Positions 1-8,727 of a stretch of 64,000 bases of DNA are shown piece by piece. The stretch spans positions 1 through 64,000 of the forward strand of contig JBMNHF010000007.1 of assembly GCA_050950205.1 (NCBI GenBank), given 5' to 3'. How positions within the stretch are numbered: position 1 is the stretch's first letter; each line of letters starts with the position of its first letter. The notes beneath the pieces were generated by a model. It made no database searches. It was not told where the DNA came from and was given only the letters and a program-made list of their open reading frames with translations. Source of the DNA: WRAV01 sp050950205 (GTDB lineage: Bacteria; Bacillota; Clostridia; Oscillospirales; Ruminococcaceae). The translations under genes and the position numbers were made by a program.

Positions 1-353
1 TTCGGGAGGCGAGGCCAGCGGGTCAAGCTGGCCACCGAGCTTTCCAAGCGGCCTACCGGCAAAACGGTGTATATTCTGGACGAGCCCACCACCGGCTTCA
101 CAGTGCCGATGTCCATATGCTTATTAATGTGTTGCAGCGCCTGGTAGATGCAGGCAACACCGTCATTCTCATCGAGCACAATTTGGATGTTATTAAAACC
201 GCCGACTATATCATCGATTTAGGCCCGGATGGCGGTACCGGCGGCGGCCAAATTGTGGCCCAGGGAACGCCGGAAGAAGTAGCCAAGTGCCCAGAATCCT
301 ACACCGGACAGTACCTGCGCAAGGTGCTGGAACAGGCAAAGGCTTTGGACTGA
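1..353 (+). CDS. uvrA: UvrA excinuclease ATPase subunit, C-terminal fragment (two frameshifts)
   Basis: This is the 3' end of uvrA, the ATPase that recognises damage in nucleotide excision repair. The window start cuts off most of the gene. Read across two frame changes, it gives the second ABC signature (SGGEAQR), Walker B (ILDEPTTG), the H-loop (LIEHNLDV) and the usual UvrA tail. The frame breaks lie near position 17, where GCCCAG is expected and GCCAG is seen, and near position 97, where GGCCTT is expected and GGCTT is seen. Each looks like a lost C in a run. The sequence is otherwise conserved, so base-calling error is more likely than a pseudogene. The family assignment is firm, but the intact state is inferred. 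Confidence 0.9.
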   Translation, partial: REARPAGQAGHRAFQAAYRQNGVYSGRAHHRLHSADVHMLINVLQRLVDAGNTVILIEHNLDVIKTADYIIDLGPDGGTGGGQIVAQGTPEEVAKCPESYTGQYLRKVLEQAKALD

Positions 354-366
354 TACACACAGCAAA

Positions 367-397
367 GAACCTTGAGCATTGCTCAAGGTTCTTTTTT
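367..397 (+). terminator. Intrinsic terminator of uvrA
   Basis: An 11-bp perfect stem (GAACCTTGAGC / GCTCAAGGTTC) with an ATT loop is followed by six T. It lies 13 bases after the uvrA stop. Confidence 0.93.
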
Positions 398-425
398 AAG
401 GGCTATCTGTTGTTTATGCCATCAG

Positions 426-1172
426 TCAGGGAGAGACTGTCCTCTCTTTTCTCTGCAGTTTGATCATCTCATTTAAAATAGCTTGATCTTTTTCCTCTTT
501 ACAGCCCAAGGTGTAGGCACCTTGGCGCACCGCCTGGATGTAATCCTGCACATTCCGCACCGGATGCTCCAGCTGTACCCAGGCAGCACATTCCTGACCT
601 TTGCGGTGGGTGTCGGAGCCGCAGAGAGGATAGAGATGGGGATGGTTGCGAAACGCTTCCAGAGACACCTCATTGTAGTTTTGGTGGTCGGGATGGGTGT
701 TGACCACCTCCAGCCCATGTATGCAATCCAGCCGGATAAATTGATTGTTATCCCGGAAAGGGTGGGCGTGTATGATCAGCAACTCCTCTTGAAAACGGCG
801 GAAAAATTCCACCGGCCCCATGCGGAAAGGGTAAGGGTTGGAGCGCAGCCATTCTTCATCGATTCCATAAACCAAATAGTCGTTGTTGTTTTCTGCAAAG
901 CGCAGCTCGACGCCCAGCAGCACCGTCAGCCCCACTTCCTCCCCTCGCTTTTTGGCCCGATGATAACCGTCCAGAAAGCGGTCAACACAGGTATTCCAGT
1001 CATCATAACAGTAAAGCAGGGAGATGTATTCTTCATGAAGGTGGTCGGTGATGAAAATCCCGTCGTACCCTGCTGCCTTATACCGGTCTACCAGATCGGC
1101 AGCGGGGATTCTTCCGCATTTGCTGGTTTCCGCCGTATGCATATGTACATCAAATTGATAGAACCTGCTCAT
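426..1172 (-). CDS. PHP-domain phosphoesterase
   Basis: This is a protein of about 248 residues in the PHP metallo-hydrolase superfamily (histidinol-phosphatase and nucleoside-phosphate phosphatase relatives). Metal-binding motifs are visible in order: DVHMH near residues 8-12, ITDH, the IIHAHPF segment, and GSDTH near the C-terminus. I chose the ATG at 1172 because AGGAAGG lies about ten bases upstream. An in-frame extension 18 codons longer lacks a ribosome site. The gene is divergent from a HAD hydrolase, and each side has its own consensus promoter and LacI-type operator, so it probably belongs to the same regulon. The substrate cannot be read from the sequence; a phosphomonoester is likely given the neighbours. 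Confidence 0.8.
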   Translation of the reverse strand: MSRFYQFDVHMHTAETSKCGRIPAADLVDRYKAAGYDGIFITDHLHEEYISLLYCYDDWNTCVDRFLDGYHRAKKRGEEVGLTVLLGVELRFAENNNDYLVYGIDEEWLRSNPYPFRMGPVEFFRRFQEELLIIHAHPFRDNNQFIRLDCIHGLEVVNTHPDHQNYNEVSLEAFRNHPHLYPLCGSDTHRKGQECAAWVQLEHPVRNVQDYIQAVRQGAYTLGCKEEKDQAILNEMIKLQRKERTVSP

Positions 1173-1228
1173 TTTGTCAGCCCTTCCTATGATAAACTGC
1201 CTGACCATCCCATGGAAATAAACCAAGT

Positions 1229-1244
1229 TGCAAACGTTTTCGCA
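1229..1244 (-). promoter_or_regulatory. LacI/PurR-type operator for the PHP gene
   Basis: TGCAAACGTTTTCGCA is an imperfect palindrome around a central ACGT. It lies just downstream of a -10 box on the minus strand. It matches the other sites in this cluster and the ACGCAAACGTTTNCGT class known for PurR-like LacI regulators. Confidence 0.8.
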
Positions 1245-1254
1245 GTCTTTCTTA

Positions 1255-1284
1255 ATTATATAACATTTTAATTTTCTTTGTCAA
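1255..1284 (-). promoter_or_regulatory. Sigma-A promoter of the PHP gene
   Basis: On the minus strand TTGACA (1284-1279) and TATAAT (1260-1255) are 18 bp apart. The LacI-type operator follows about ten bases later, a typical repressor position. Confidence 0.75.
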
Positions 1285-1326
1285 ATTGGAATTGGACAAA
1301 GCTGTGGGTTAGAATCCTTACCATAT

Positions 1327-1355
1327 TTGACAACTTTTCCTTTTTGTTTTATAAT
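1327..1355 (+). promoter_or_regulatory. Consensus sigma-A promoter of HAD-A1
   Basis: TTGACA (1327-1332), a 17-bp spacer and TATAAT (1350-1355) form a perfect consensus promoter. The operator at 1359-1372 covers the expected start of transcription. Confidence 0.88.
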
Positions 1356-1358
1356 ATT

Positions 1359-1372
1359 CGTAAACGTTTGCG
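1359..1372 (+). promoter_or_regulatory. LacI/PurR-type operator for HAD-A1
   Basis: CGTAAACGTTTGCG is nearly palindromic and begins four bases after the -10 box. Repression by steric block is inferred from this position. Confidence 0.85.
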
Positions 1373-1451
1373 CAATGTCTTTTATTGTTACAGTGTGGAC
1401 ACCAAAACTTTGTCGACGGTCTTGATATGACTTGGAGAAAGGAAATGGAAC

Positions 1452-2234
1452 GTGATTAAAGCTGTTGTGTTTGATATGGGCGGGGTTATTCTCAACCACC
1501 GGTACTGCCCTGAGCGGGCTGTACTGCACGCTGCCAACACCATTGCGTGGCTGAAGGACTACGGCATCCACATCAAAGAATCTCCCTCGGAGTTTGCCTG
1601 CCACCTGGAAAAGGCCGATGAGCAGCGCCGTCGTGCCACCGAACAAGAGCTGCGAGAAATTCCTCCCCTGGAGGCATTGTGCCATTATTACCTGCGGGAC
1701 TATCATCCCTCCCCCCAGGATTTGTTTCCCATAGCGGAGGAGTTTTGCTTTCGTTTTAACAACGAGTGCTTTGAAGCCAGTCCCCGCCATGGGCTTCTGG
1801 AATGCGTCAGTGGTCTGCGCAAACAAGGCATGCGTCTGGGGGTGATTTCCAACACCCTTTCCCGCACCTACATGATGTCCAAGCTGGCAGAGTTTGGCGT
1901 GGCCGGCTACTTTGAGTACGTGCTCCTTTCCAGTGTTTGCGGGTTGCGCAAGCCCGATCCGGCAATTTTTGAGCTGTGCCGAACCACCATGGCACTGGAA
2001 AAAAGTGAAATGGCCTATGTGGGCGATACCATCTCCCGGGATGTCATCGGCGCTCTCGATGCCGGGTGGGAGCTGATGATCCGCATTGCAGCCCCCAACC
2101 CAAGGCCCCATGTCATCCAGAGAGAACAGGCTCTGGAGAACTGCGGCTACCAACCTCATCACTTCATCCAAGAGCTGCCGGAGGTGGTAGAAATCATCCG
2201 ATCCAAAAATGCGGAGCTGTCGTGCCATTGCTAG
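1452..2234 (+). CDS. HAD-superfamily hydrolase, subfamily A (copy 1)
   Basis: A 260-residue HAD hydrolase, most likely cytosolic. Motif I is VFDMGGV with nucleophile D8. Motif II is GVISNT with S133, motif III is GLRKPDP with K167, and motif IV is YVGDTISRD near residue 192. The helical cap lies between motifs I and II. The second Asp of the usual DxD is Gly here, as in some active sugar-phosphate phosphatases of the YihX type. The GTG start follows GAGAAAGGAAATG. The gene is closely related to the HAD at 6156, sharing the motif I context, the conserved ETPPL/EIPPL block and the RKP region. It stands alone under a consensus promoter with a LacI-type operator. A phosphatase role is inferred; the substrate is unknown. 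Confidence 0.85.
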   Translation: MIKAVVFDMGGVILNHRYCPERAVLHAANTIAWLKDYGIHIKESPSEFACHLEKADEQRRRATEQELREIPPLEALCHYYLRDYHPSPQDLFPIAEEFCFRFNNECFEASPRHGLLECVSGLRKQGMRLGVISNTLSRTYMMSKLAEFGVAGYFEYVLLSSVCGLRKPDPAIFELCRTTMALEKSEMAYVGDTISRDVIGALDAGWELMIRIAAPNPRPHVIQREQALENCGYQPHHFIQELPEVVEIIRSKNAELSCHC

Positions 2235-2270
2235 AAATAGCAACGCAAAGAATATAATTGCCGGTGGGAA

Positions 2271-2298
2271 AGAGGGCGGAGCAATCGCTCTCTTTTTC
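2271..2298 (+). terminator. Terminator after HAD-A1
   Basis: AGAGGGCG and CGCTCTCT form an 8-bp stem with one G-U pair and a 7-base loop, followed by a T tract. Confidence 0.65.
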
Positions 2299-2417
2299 TT
2301 ATTCTAAGCTCATAGGTACTCTTGCATATTTGGCCTCAACTGATATACTAAAAGAATACCTATAAAAACGCGATGGCGCCTTTGGTTTTCACCGCAACAA
2401 GGCGAGGAGATGAGCAG

Positions 2418-3707
2418 TTGAAGATACACATTCAATCGGGCAGGGTGCTGCAACAGCAAGCTTCTACCTGGATCGCCCCCATCCATGATTTGTTTATTGA
2501 AAATGGCCGGATTGTAGGAGTCGGACAGGCCCCTGCCGGCTTTGTGGCCCAAAAGGTTATGGACGCCCGGGACAAGCTGATCATGCCGGGGCTGATTAAC
2601 AGTCATACCCATGCCTATATGTCGGTGTTTCGCAACTACGCCGACGATTTGAGCTTTGAAGACTGGCTGTTTGGAAAGATTATGCCGGCGGAGGACGCCT
2701 TGGAACCGGAAGATGCCTATTGGTGCAACCTGCTCTCCTGCCTGGAAATGATCGGCACCGGAACCACCTGCTTTTTGGATATGCATATGTTTGCGGGACA
2801 AGGCGTCCGGGCGGTGCAGGAATCGGGGCTGCGGGCGGTGATCTCCCGGGGGTTGGTGGGCAAATCCCCCCAGGATTCTGCTGCCACTCTGCGGCTCAAT
2901 CAAGCCTTTGAGGAAATGGAAGCCGCCCAAGGTAACGATAACATCCGCTTTATGCTGGCCCCCCACGCCATCTACTCCTGCGGCGGCCCTCTGCTGGAAT
3001 ACCTGGGGGAACTGGCTCGGGAAAAGGGTTTGGGACTTCACATCCATGTGGCGGAATCCCAAAACGAGTTCGAAAGCTGCCTGAAGGAGCACGGCTGCTC
3101 CCCAGTCCAATATCTGGATTCCCTCAACGTATTTCAGGCTCCCACCGTGGCGGCTCACTGTGTCCACCTCACCGAGGAGGATATGGATATTCTGGCAGAG
3201 CGGGGTGTTTCGGTGGCCACCAACCCGGTGAGCAACATGAAACTGGGCAACGGCTTTGCCCCCATCCCCGCCCTGATGGAAAAGGGGGTCAATCTCTGTG
3301 TGGGTACCGATGGCGCCTCCAGCAACAACGTGCTTAATATGTTCCGGGAGCTCTCTATTCTGGCGCTGATCCACAAGGGTGCAGAGAAAAAGGCCCAGTG
3401 CATCTCCGCCGGTGAGGCGCTGCAGATGGGAACCCGAAACGCAGCCAAAGCTTTGGGGCTGGAGCAACTCACCGGCTCCCTTGAAGTGGGCAAGCAGGCC
3501 GATCTGATTTTATTGGATTTGACAAAGCCTTGGCTTCAGCCGGTGAACGATATTCCCGCCTCCCTGATATATTCCGCCAATGGTGCAGAGGTGGAGACGG
3601 TACTGGTAGGCGGCAAAGTGCTGATGGAGCGAGGCGAATACAAAACCTTGGATGAAGAAAAAATACGGGCAGAAATGAAGAGGATTCGCAAAAAATATCT
3701 AAAGTAG
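2418..3707 (+). CDS. Amidohydrolase: SAH/MTA/5'-deoxyadenosine deaminase family
   Basis: A metal-dependent deaminase of the MtaD/DadD family, about 429 residues. It should convert S-adenosylhomocysteine or related adenosyl compounds to the inosyl form with release of ammonia. The TIM-barrel ligands are visible: NSHTH, HIHVAESQ, AAHCVHLTEED and the GTDGASSNN aspartate. I prefer the TTG start at 2418, preceded by GGCGAGGAG and giving the usual KIHI N-terminus. An upstream in-frame ATG at 2373 has no clear ribosome site. The next gene, 33 bases on, is an SAH-hydrolase homologue. Together they fit the known archaeal route in which SAH is deaminated and S-inosylhomocysteine is then hydrolysed. No LacI-type operator precedes this pair. 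Confidence 0.85.
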   Translation: MKIHIQSGRVLQQQASTWIAPIHDLFIENGRIVGVGQAPAGFVAQKVMDARDKLIMPGLINSHTHAYMSVFRNYADDLSFEDWLFGKIMPAEDALEPEDAYWCNLLSCLEMIGTGTTCFLDMHMFAGQGVRAVQESGLRAVISRGLVGKSPQDSAATLRLNQAFEEMEAAQGNDNIRFMLAPHAIYSCGGPLLEYLGELAREKGLGLHIHVAESQNEFESCLKEHGCSPVQYLDSLNVFQAPTVAAHCVHLTEEDMDILAERGVSVATNPVSNMKLGNGFAPIPALMEKGVNLCVGTDGASSNNVLNMFRELSILALIHKGAEKKAQCISAGEALQMGTRNAAKALGLEQLTGSLEVGKQADLILLDLTKPWLQPVNDIPASLIYSANGAEVETVLVGGKVLMERGEYKTLDEEKIRAEMKRIRKKYLK

Positions 3708-3740
3708 TATTTTATTTTCTGCCAATCAGGAGGCAACTCT

Positions 3741-4982
3741 ATGAGTAATATTCGAGATATTGCACTGGCCCCCGAGGGTCACAAAAAGATTGCATGGGTG
3801 GAACAGCATATGCCGGTGCTGCGCAGCATTCGGGAAGAGTTTGAGCGGGATCAACCCTTTTTAGGCAAGAGGATTGCCCTTTCCATTCATCTGGAGGCCA
3901 AAACCGCCTACCTTTGCAAGGTGCTGGCAGCAGGCGGGGCGGAGATGTATGTCACCGGCTCCAACCCTCTCTCCACGCAGGATGACGTAGCTGCTGCTCT
4001 GGTGGAGGACGGGCTGACGGTATCCGCTTGGCATGGCGCCACCCCCGAGGAGTACCGACAGCACATCCGCCAAACGGTGAGCTGCGGTCCTCACATTGTC
4101 ATCGATGATGGCGGAGATTTGGTGGAGATGCTTCACAGCGAATTCCCCCATCTTTGTGAAAACGTCATTGGTGGCTGCGAAGAAACCACCACCGGGGTGC
4201 AGCGCCTTCGCTCCATGGATCGGGACGGAGCGCTGAAATTTCCCATGATCTTGGTCAACGATGCCCAGTGCAAGTTCCTCTTTGACAACCGGTACGGCAC
4301 CGGCCAATCGGTGTGGGACGGCATCAACCGCACCACCAACCTGATTGTAGCGGGCAAAACCGTGGTGGTTTGCGGCTATGGCTGGTGCGGCAAAGGCGTT
4401 GCCATGCGGGCCAAGGGGCTGGGAGCCAAGGTTATTGTCACCGAGATCGACCCCATCAAGGCCATAGAGGCCATTATGGACGGCTTTGAAGTGATGCCCA
4501 TGTTGCAGGCGGCAAAGCACGGTGATTTCTTTGTCACTGTTACCGGTTGCCGGGACGTTATCACCAAGGCTCATTTTGAACAGATGAAGGACGGCGCCAT
4601 TCTCTGCAATGCGGGACACTTTGATGTGGAAGTGGATGTGGCGGGACTGCGGGAAATGGCGGTGGAAGTAAAAGAGCAAAGGCACAACATCATGGGATAC
4701 CGCCTTTCCAATGGGCGCTGGCTTTCGGTTCTGGCCCAGGGACGGCTGGTCAATCTGGCTTCCGGCGACGGCCATCCCGCCGAAATCATGGATATGAGCT
4801 TTTCCATTCAGGCTCTTTCCGCCCGCTGGCTGGTAGAACGGGGAGTCTCCCAAACCATCAATCAGGTCCCGCGGGAAATTGACGAGGATGTAGCTCTGCG
4901 CAAACTGCAATTTGAAGGTTGCGATATCGACACCCTGACCCCTGCCCAACAACAGTATCTGGAAAGCTGGTCGGTGGAATAG
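3741..4982 (+). CDS. Adenosylhomocysteinase family; probable S-inosylhomocysteine hydrolase
   Basis: A 413-residue NAD-dependent hydrolase of the SAHH family. It has the short form lacking the long insertion and the C-terminal KPDHYRY tail of eukaryotic and proteobacterial enzymes. Visible are HLEAKTA, the GGCEETTTGV motif, the Rossmann motif VVCGYGWCGKGVA near residues 209-221, and NAGHFDVE. The start has AGGAGGCAACT upstream. Placement directly after an SAH-type deaminase suggests it acts on S-inosylhomocysteine, as described for Methanocaldococcus MJ1388. Ordinary SAH hydrolysis cannot be excluded from sequence. A terminator follows at 5029. Confidence 0.85.
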   Translation: MSNIRDIALAPEGHKKIAWVEQHMPVLRSIREEFERDQPFLGKRIALSIHLEAKTAYLCKVLAAGGAEMYVTGSNPLSTQDDVAAALVEDGLTVSAWHGATPEEYRQHIRQTVSCGPHIVIDDGGDLVEMLHSEFPHLCENVIGGCEETTTGVQRLRSMDRDGALKFPMILVNDAQCKFLFDNRYGTGQSVWDGINRTTNLIVAGKTVVVCGYGWCGKGVAMRAKGLGAKVIVTEIDPIKAIEAIMDGFEVMPMLQAAKHGDFFVTVTGCRDVITKAHFEQMKDGAILCNAGHFDVEVDVAGLREMAVEVKEQRHNIMGYRLSNGRWLSVLAQGRLVNLASGDGHPAEIMDMSFSIQALSARWLVERGVSQTINQVPREIDEDVALRKLQFEGCDIDTLTPAQQQYLESWSVE

Positions 4983-5028
4983 CCTTCCCCCCTTTTCGTC
5001 TTTGAAATTGGCATCATACCACCATACA

Positions 5029-5055
5029 GGGCGGTCCTAACAGGGCCGCCTTTTT
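5029..5055 (+). terminator. Terminator after the SAHH-family gene
   Basis: GGCGGTCC and GGGCCGCC pair through 8 bp (one wobble) around a short TAACA loop, followed by TTTTT. The remaining 5056-5250 shows nothing convincing. Confidence 0.85.
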
Positions 5056-5250
5056 CATTCCAATTTAGATGTTTGCCTGTTGCGGCCGCTTACCTTGGGC
5101 AAATGGTAAGGAAAATAGATCGAGCATCCGTTCCAAGTGTTGGGAGTATAAGCAGGGAGAATGGCAGCGGTTCGCCCCGCAGGATAAGAGGGAGAAGGAT
5201 ATAGGCAGCTGGGAGCATCCGTATCCTTTTGAACACTGGTTGCCATTTTG

Positions 5251-5982
5251 CTATTTAAGAGGTGGAAAAATCTCAAGCAGCTGAGGGATTTGATGAATAA
5301 TATGGTGAGGTTTATGGGTTTGGCTGGGATCTTCTTGGGAGGGCTGATCCAAGTCCTGAATTCGCACCATAAGGCCGTACCCTGCAGCAAACGTTCCCTC
5401 CACATCCCGTTTGGGGTTGTCACCGATGTATGCGCACTCTGCAGGGCGGGAGCCAATGGCCCGAGCCGCCAACCAATAAATATTGGGGTCAGGTTTGCGA
5501 AACCTCACCTTAGCCGAAAGAATGGTGGTAGTAATATACGGGGAGATGCCATCCTCTATCATCCAGTTGGGAATTTCGTATTCGGTAATGGTGTTTGCAA
5601 TAATTCCCAATCGATACCCCCTGCGGAAAAGCTCAAGGATGGTGTCCCGAACCCCGGGGCGGGGTACCCTGCGCCCGTCCCGATCTCGCCACAGCTTGGT
5701 CAGCAAGGCGCTGTGCTTGGCAATTGTTTGATGGGGATAGCAAGGGAGCAACCATTGGGTCCACAGCTCCATTTCCGAAACATCCAGTAAGGTGGTTTTG
5801 GCGTTTTTGCGGTAGGCATTCCAGTTCTGCTCCAACGTTTCAAAAAACTCCTGGCGTGAGCAGGTGGCACCTACCAACTCCATCATCTTGCGTTCTGCCT
5901 GATCCGAAAAATCCGGATCCTCTACCACCACCCGCAAAGTGGCTCCAACATCAAAAAAAATGGTGTTGATTGTGTTGTTCAT
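5251..5982 (-). CDS. HAD-superfamily hydrolase, subfamily B (copy 1)
   Basis: A 243-residue HAD hydrolase of a second subfamily. Motif I is IFFDVGATL with nucleophile D11, motif II is LGIIANT, motif III is RFRKPDP and motif IV is YIGDNPKRDVEG. The second motif I Asp is Gly. It shares with the genes at 8728 and 9524 a WTxWLLP or TxWLLPE cap segment, a RRGYRLGII block and a C-terminal QLLEIFP/ELFP ending. The ATG follows AGGGAGGATCTTTC. It is divergent from HAD-A2, and the operator near 6123 lies between them. Phosphatase function is inferred from the fold; the substrate is unknown. Confidence 0.83.
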   Translation of the reverse strand: MNNTINTIFFDVGATLRVVVEDPDFSDQAERKMMELVGATCSRQEFFETLEQNWNAYRKNAKTTLLDVSEMELWTQWLLPCYPHQTIAKHSALLTKLWRDRDGRRVPRPGVRDTILELFRRGYRLGIIANTITEYEIPNWMIEDGISPYITTTILSAKVRFRKPDPNIYWLAARAIGSRPAECAYIGDNPKRDVEGTFAAGYGLMVRIQDLDQPSQEDPSQTHKPHHIIHQIPQLLEIFPPLK

Positions 5983-6082
5983 GAAAGATCCTCCCTTGCT
6001 GTTATGTCAAAGTGATGGTTTGCTCTGCGGTATAAGGGGTTCCAATGAAAATTACAGCAGCCTTGACTTTGTATGAGATAAA

Positions 6083-6111
6083 TTGACAAATCTGAGAAAA
6101 TCCTTTAAACT
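6083..6111 (+). promoter_or_regulatory. Promoter of HAD-A2
   Basis: TTGACA (6083-6088) and TAAACT (6106-6111) are separated by 17 bp. The -10 is weak but correctly spaced with respect to the operator that follows. Confidence 0.55.
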
Positions 6112-6122
6112 AATATAAAATT

Positions 6123-6138
6123 ACGCAAACGTTTCCGT
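6123..6138 (+). promoter_or_regulatory. LacI/PurR-type operator between HAD-B1 and HAD-A2
   Basis: ACGCAAACGTTTCCGT is within two bases of a perfect palindrome. It lies about ten bases after the -10 of HAD-A2 and upstream of the divergent HAD-B1, so it may serve both. Confidence 0.82.
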
Positions 6139-6155
6139 ATAAGGGGGAGGAAGAT

Positions 6156-6932
6156 GTGATTCAGGCAGTTGTCTTCGACATGGGCGGGGTTATTCACACG
6201 GTAGAGCATTCCCAGGAAAAACGCTTGGCGTTTGCCCGGGAGATAAAAGCGTATTTAATAGATCACGGCGTTGAGATTCCCGATTCTCCTGAGGTGTTTG
6301 AGCAAAAGCTCATGCAGGCCGACCATGCTCGCAGGGCATACAACGAACAGACGCTGCGGGAAACGCCGCCGCTGCAGGCCTGGACCGATTTTTACCTGAA
6401 GGAATACGGTGCCACGCCCCGCCAAATTTTCCCCATTGCCGACGAGCTGTGTCTGCGCTGGAGTCGGGATCGGGGCACGGACAGGCCCCGACCGGGACTA
6501 AAACAGTGTTTGGCAGATTTAAGAGGGCAGGGGATGCGCCTTGCCATCATTTCCAATACCCTTTCGCGCACCTATGTGTTTACTCAGCTGGAAAAATACG
6601 GTGTTTACGGGTATTTCGAAAGTATTATTCTTTCCAGTGTTTGTGGGTTGCGCAAACCGGGAGTGGAAATCTTTCAGCTCTGCCAGCAATCCCTTAATCT
6701 GGAGCCTCACGCTTTGGCATATGTGGGAGACACCATCACCCGGGATGTCAAAGGGGTGCGAAATGCCGGTTGGAAGATGATGATTCGCCTGCTTCATCCA
6801 GAAGCCAAGCCCGAAGTGCTAAAGCGGGAGCAGCAGATGATGGACAGCGGGTATCTTCCCGACTACACCATCCAAAGCCTCGGGGAAATTCCAGAGATCA
6901 TTCGCCAGTACAACAGCCCATTCCCCCTTTGA
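6156..6932 (+). CDS. HAD-superfamily hydrolase, subfamily A (copy 2)
   Basis: A 258-residue paralogue of the HAD at 1452, alignable along its length. Motifs are VFDMGGV (D8), LAIISNT, GLRKPG and YVGDTITRDVKG. As in copy 1, Gly replaces the second Asp of motif I. Motif III reads RKPG where copy 1 has RKPD. The GTG start at 6156 follows AGGGGGAGGAAGAT. It is transcribed from its own promoter/operator and ends near a weak AAAGCT...AGCTTT hairpin at 6957-6973, convergent with the phosphomutase operon. Two retained copies under the same operator type suggest different substrates or conditions. Confidence 0.84.
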   Translation: MIQAVVFDMGGVIHTVEHSQEKRLAFAREIKAYLIDHGVEIPDSPEVFEQKLMQADHARRAYNEQTLRETPPLQAWTDFYLKEYGATPRQIFPIADELCLRWSRDRGTDRPRPGLKQCLADLRGQGMRLAIISNTLSRTYVFTQLEKYGVYGYFESIILSSVCGLRKPGVEIFQLCQQSLNLEPHALAYVGDTITRDVKGVRNAGWKMMIRLLHPEAKPEVLKREQQMMDSGYLPDYTIQSLGEIPEIIRQYNSPFPL

Positions 6933-7096
6933 GCCAATGGGACGACAGAACCAGCCAAAGCTAAACCAGCTTTTTAAATCAGAGCACGCAAAACAAGGTA
7001 CCGTTAAAACCCTTTGCGCCCAAGTCCTTTGACTCAAGCTGTGACAAAGAACATCAGTATAAGAGATAACAGAAAATAGAGGCTCGGAAGGGATGC

Positions 7097-8710
7097 TTAG
7101 CGGTATCGCCGCCCCTTGCCCAACACCATACACTCGTAGGCCTGTTGAATCTTATGTGATAGTTGCCATCCCGGTCCAGAGCAATGCCCCGGCCCACACC
7201 GTCCACAATGGTTCCCATCCCGATTTCCGCCAACCCAGCGTCCAGCTCCTCCAGCAGGGCAGGAGCGCTGCCCGGCTCGGTGCTGCGGCCATCCAAAATC
7301 ATATGTACGTACACCTCCGACAGCCCCGCTTCCTTTGCCATGACGCAGCAGGGCCAAGCGGATAATCCACCGAACCGTGGGAGCTCTTTTTGCTCAACAG
7401 GGCCAGCAGATGAAGGGCCCCTCCCCGCTCCATGCAGCGTTTTGGATGGTCCTGTCGAAGCACCGGATTCTTCCGGAAGGAGCCGTCCTTCATGGCGGCA
7501 TCCAAGCGCACGTCGTCCTGCATCACCATCCGCCCCGCCCCGATGTTCATGTGCCCTGCCTCCGAGTTGCCCGCCTTGCCTGCCTGCAGGCCCACCGCAC
7601 GCCCCGCAGGCCTGCAGCCGGGCCATGGGATAAGCTGGCCGCAGAGGGCATCCCAGAAGGGGGTATCCGCTGCACAAAGATGGGGTTGGAGTCATCCTCC
7701 TTGGCCGATTCCCCAGCCGTCCAGGATGATCAGCAGGACCTTTCGGCCCTCTCCAAACGTCATGCCCCGGCACAAGGCTTTCCCCGCCCATGAGAGCGAG
7801 GGCTGCCTGAGGCTCAGCACCTGCAAAACGGTGGGGGCAACATCCTGCAGGCTGCCCGTGCCTGGGGCAGATGGGAGCGGGGCAGCTTTTTGAGGGTCGA
7901 TGAGAAAAAATGGAACGGGATTGGCGGTGTGGGCCACATGGGGCTTCCCCTCTTTGCCATAAGCGACCTCCAGATTGCCGTGGTCGGCGGTGATCATCAC
8001 CACATAGCCCATTCTTCTCCACGGCAAGCTCCAGCCACCTCACTCCAGGTGCTGGTCCACGCAGGCGGCGCAAGCCACCTTGGCCTGGGAGTTGGAGGTG
8101 TGGCCGATGACATCCCCGTTGGCAAAGTTGGCCACAATCAAAGTCGTACCCCTTGGAGATCCCCTCCTTCACCTCTACCGCCACGGCAGGCAGGCTCAGC
8201 TCGGGCACACGAATCAAAGGGAACGCCCTTTGGGCGACGGCATCCGCACAGGTCATCCTCTCCCGGCAGCGTCCGGACTGCTGTCCCCCGTTAAAAAATA
8301 CGTAACGTGGGCGTATTTTTCCGATTCCGCCAGATGCAGCTGCTTCATCCCCGCCTCGCTGATGCATTGGGCCAAAGGCTTGTTCCACTCGCGGCGGGCG
8401 CAAAGGCAATGGGCATATCCTTGTACTTTTCATGGTACATGGTGAGGATGACAAAGTCCAGACCCTTGAGCCTTTCCCGTGGGAAGATGGGAAAACTCCA
8501 GAGGCGGTAAAGGCGTCGGTCAGCTCAATTTCCCGCTCGCCCTCTGCGGCAGCAGAAGATGACGGCATCCCCCGACTTTATGGTTCCCACCGGTGTTCCG
8601 GCCTCATCCTCCAGAACCAGAGGCTCCATGGAGTAGTCCACCTGCCCCTCCCGGTAAGAAGCGCGGACCGCTTCGGCCAGATTGCTTCCCCCGTGTCCCA
8701 AAGCAGCCAT
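7097..8710 (-). CDS. Circularly permuted iPGM-like phosphoglycerate mutase (frameshifted)
   Basis: On the minus strand the halves of a cofactor-independent phosphoglycerate mutase appear in reversed order. First (8710-7764) come the second part of the transferase domain and the C-terminal phosphatase part, with the metal motifs NFANGDVIGHT, ITADHGN and AHTANPVPF. In the same frame there then follows (7763-7097) the normal N-terminus, KVLLIILDGWGIG, then the catalytic Ser motif GNSEAGHMNIGAGR and the first transferase half, ending YECMVLGKGRRYR and a stop. The ATG at 8710 has AAAGGAG seven to eight bases upstream. The total, about 537 codons, is close to a whole iPGM (about 510). All listed catalytic and metal residues are present once. 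At least seven frame breaks are seen. Those I resolved fix with one base in a short run (GGG to GG near 8540, TTT to TT near 8145). It is last in an operon with two HAD genes. Confidence 0.7.
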
Positions 8711-8727
8711 CAGACATTCTCCTTTCC

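Noticed and set aside
5055..5456. Open frames between the SAHH-family gene and HAD-B1
   Set aside because: They overlap a terminator or the HAD gene in another frame and have no family features or ribosome site.
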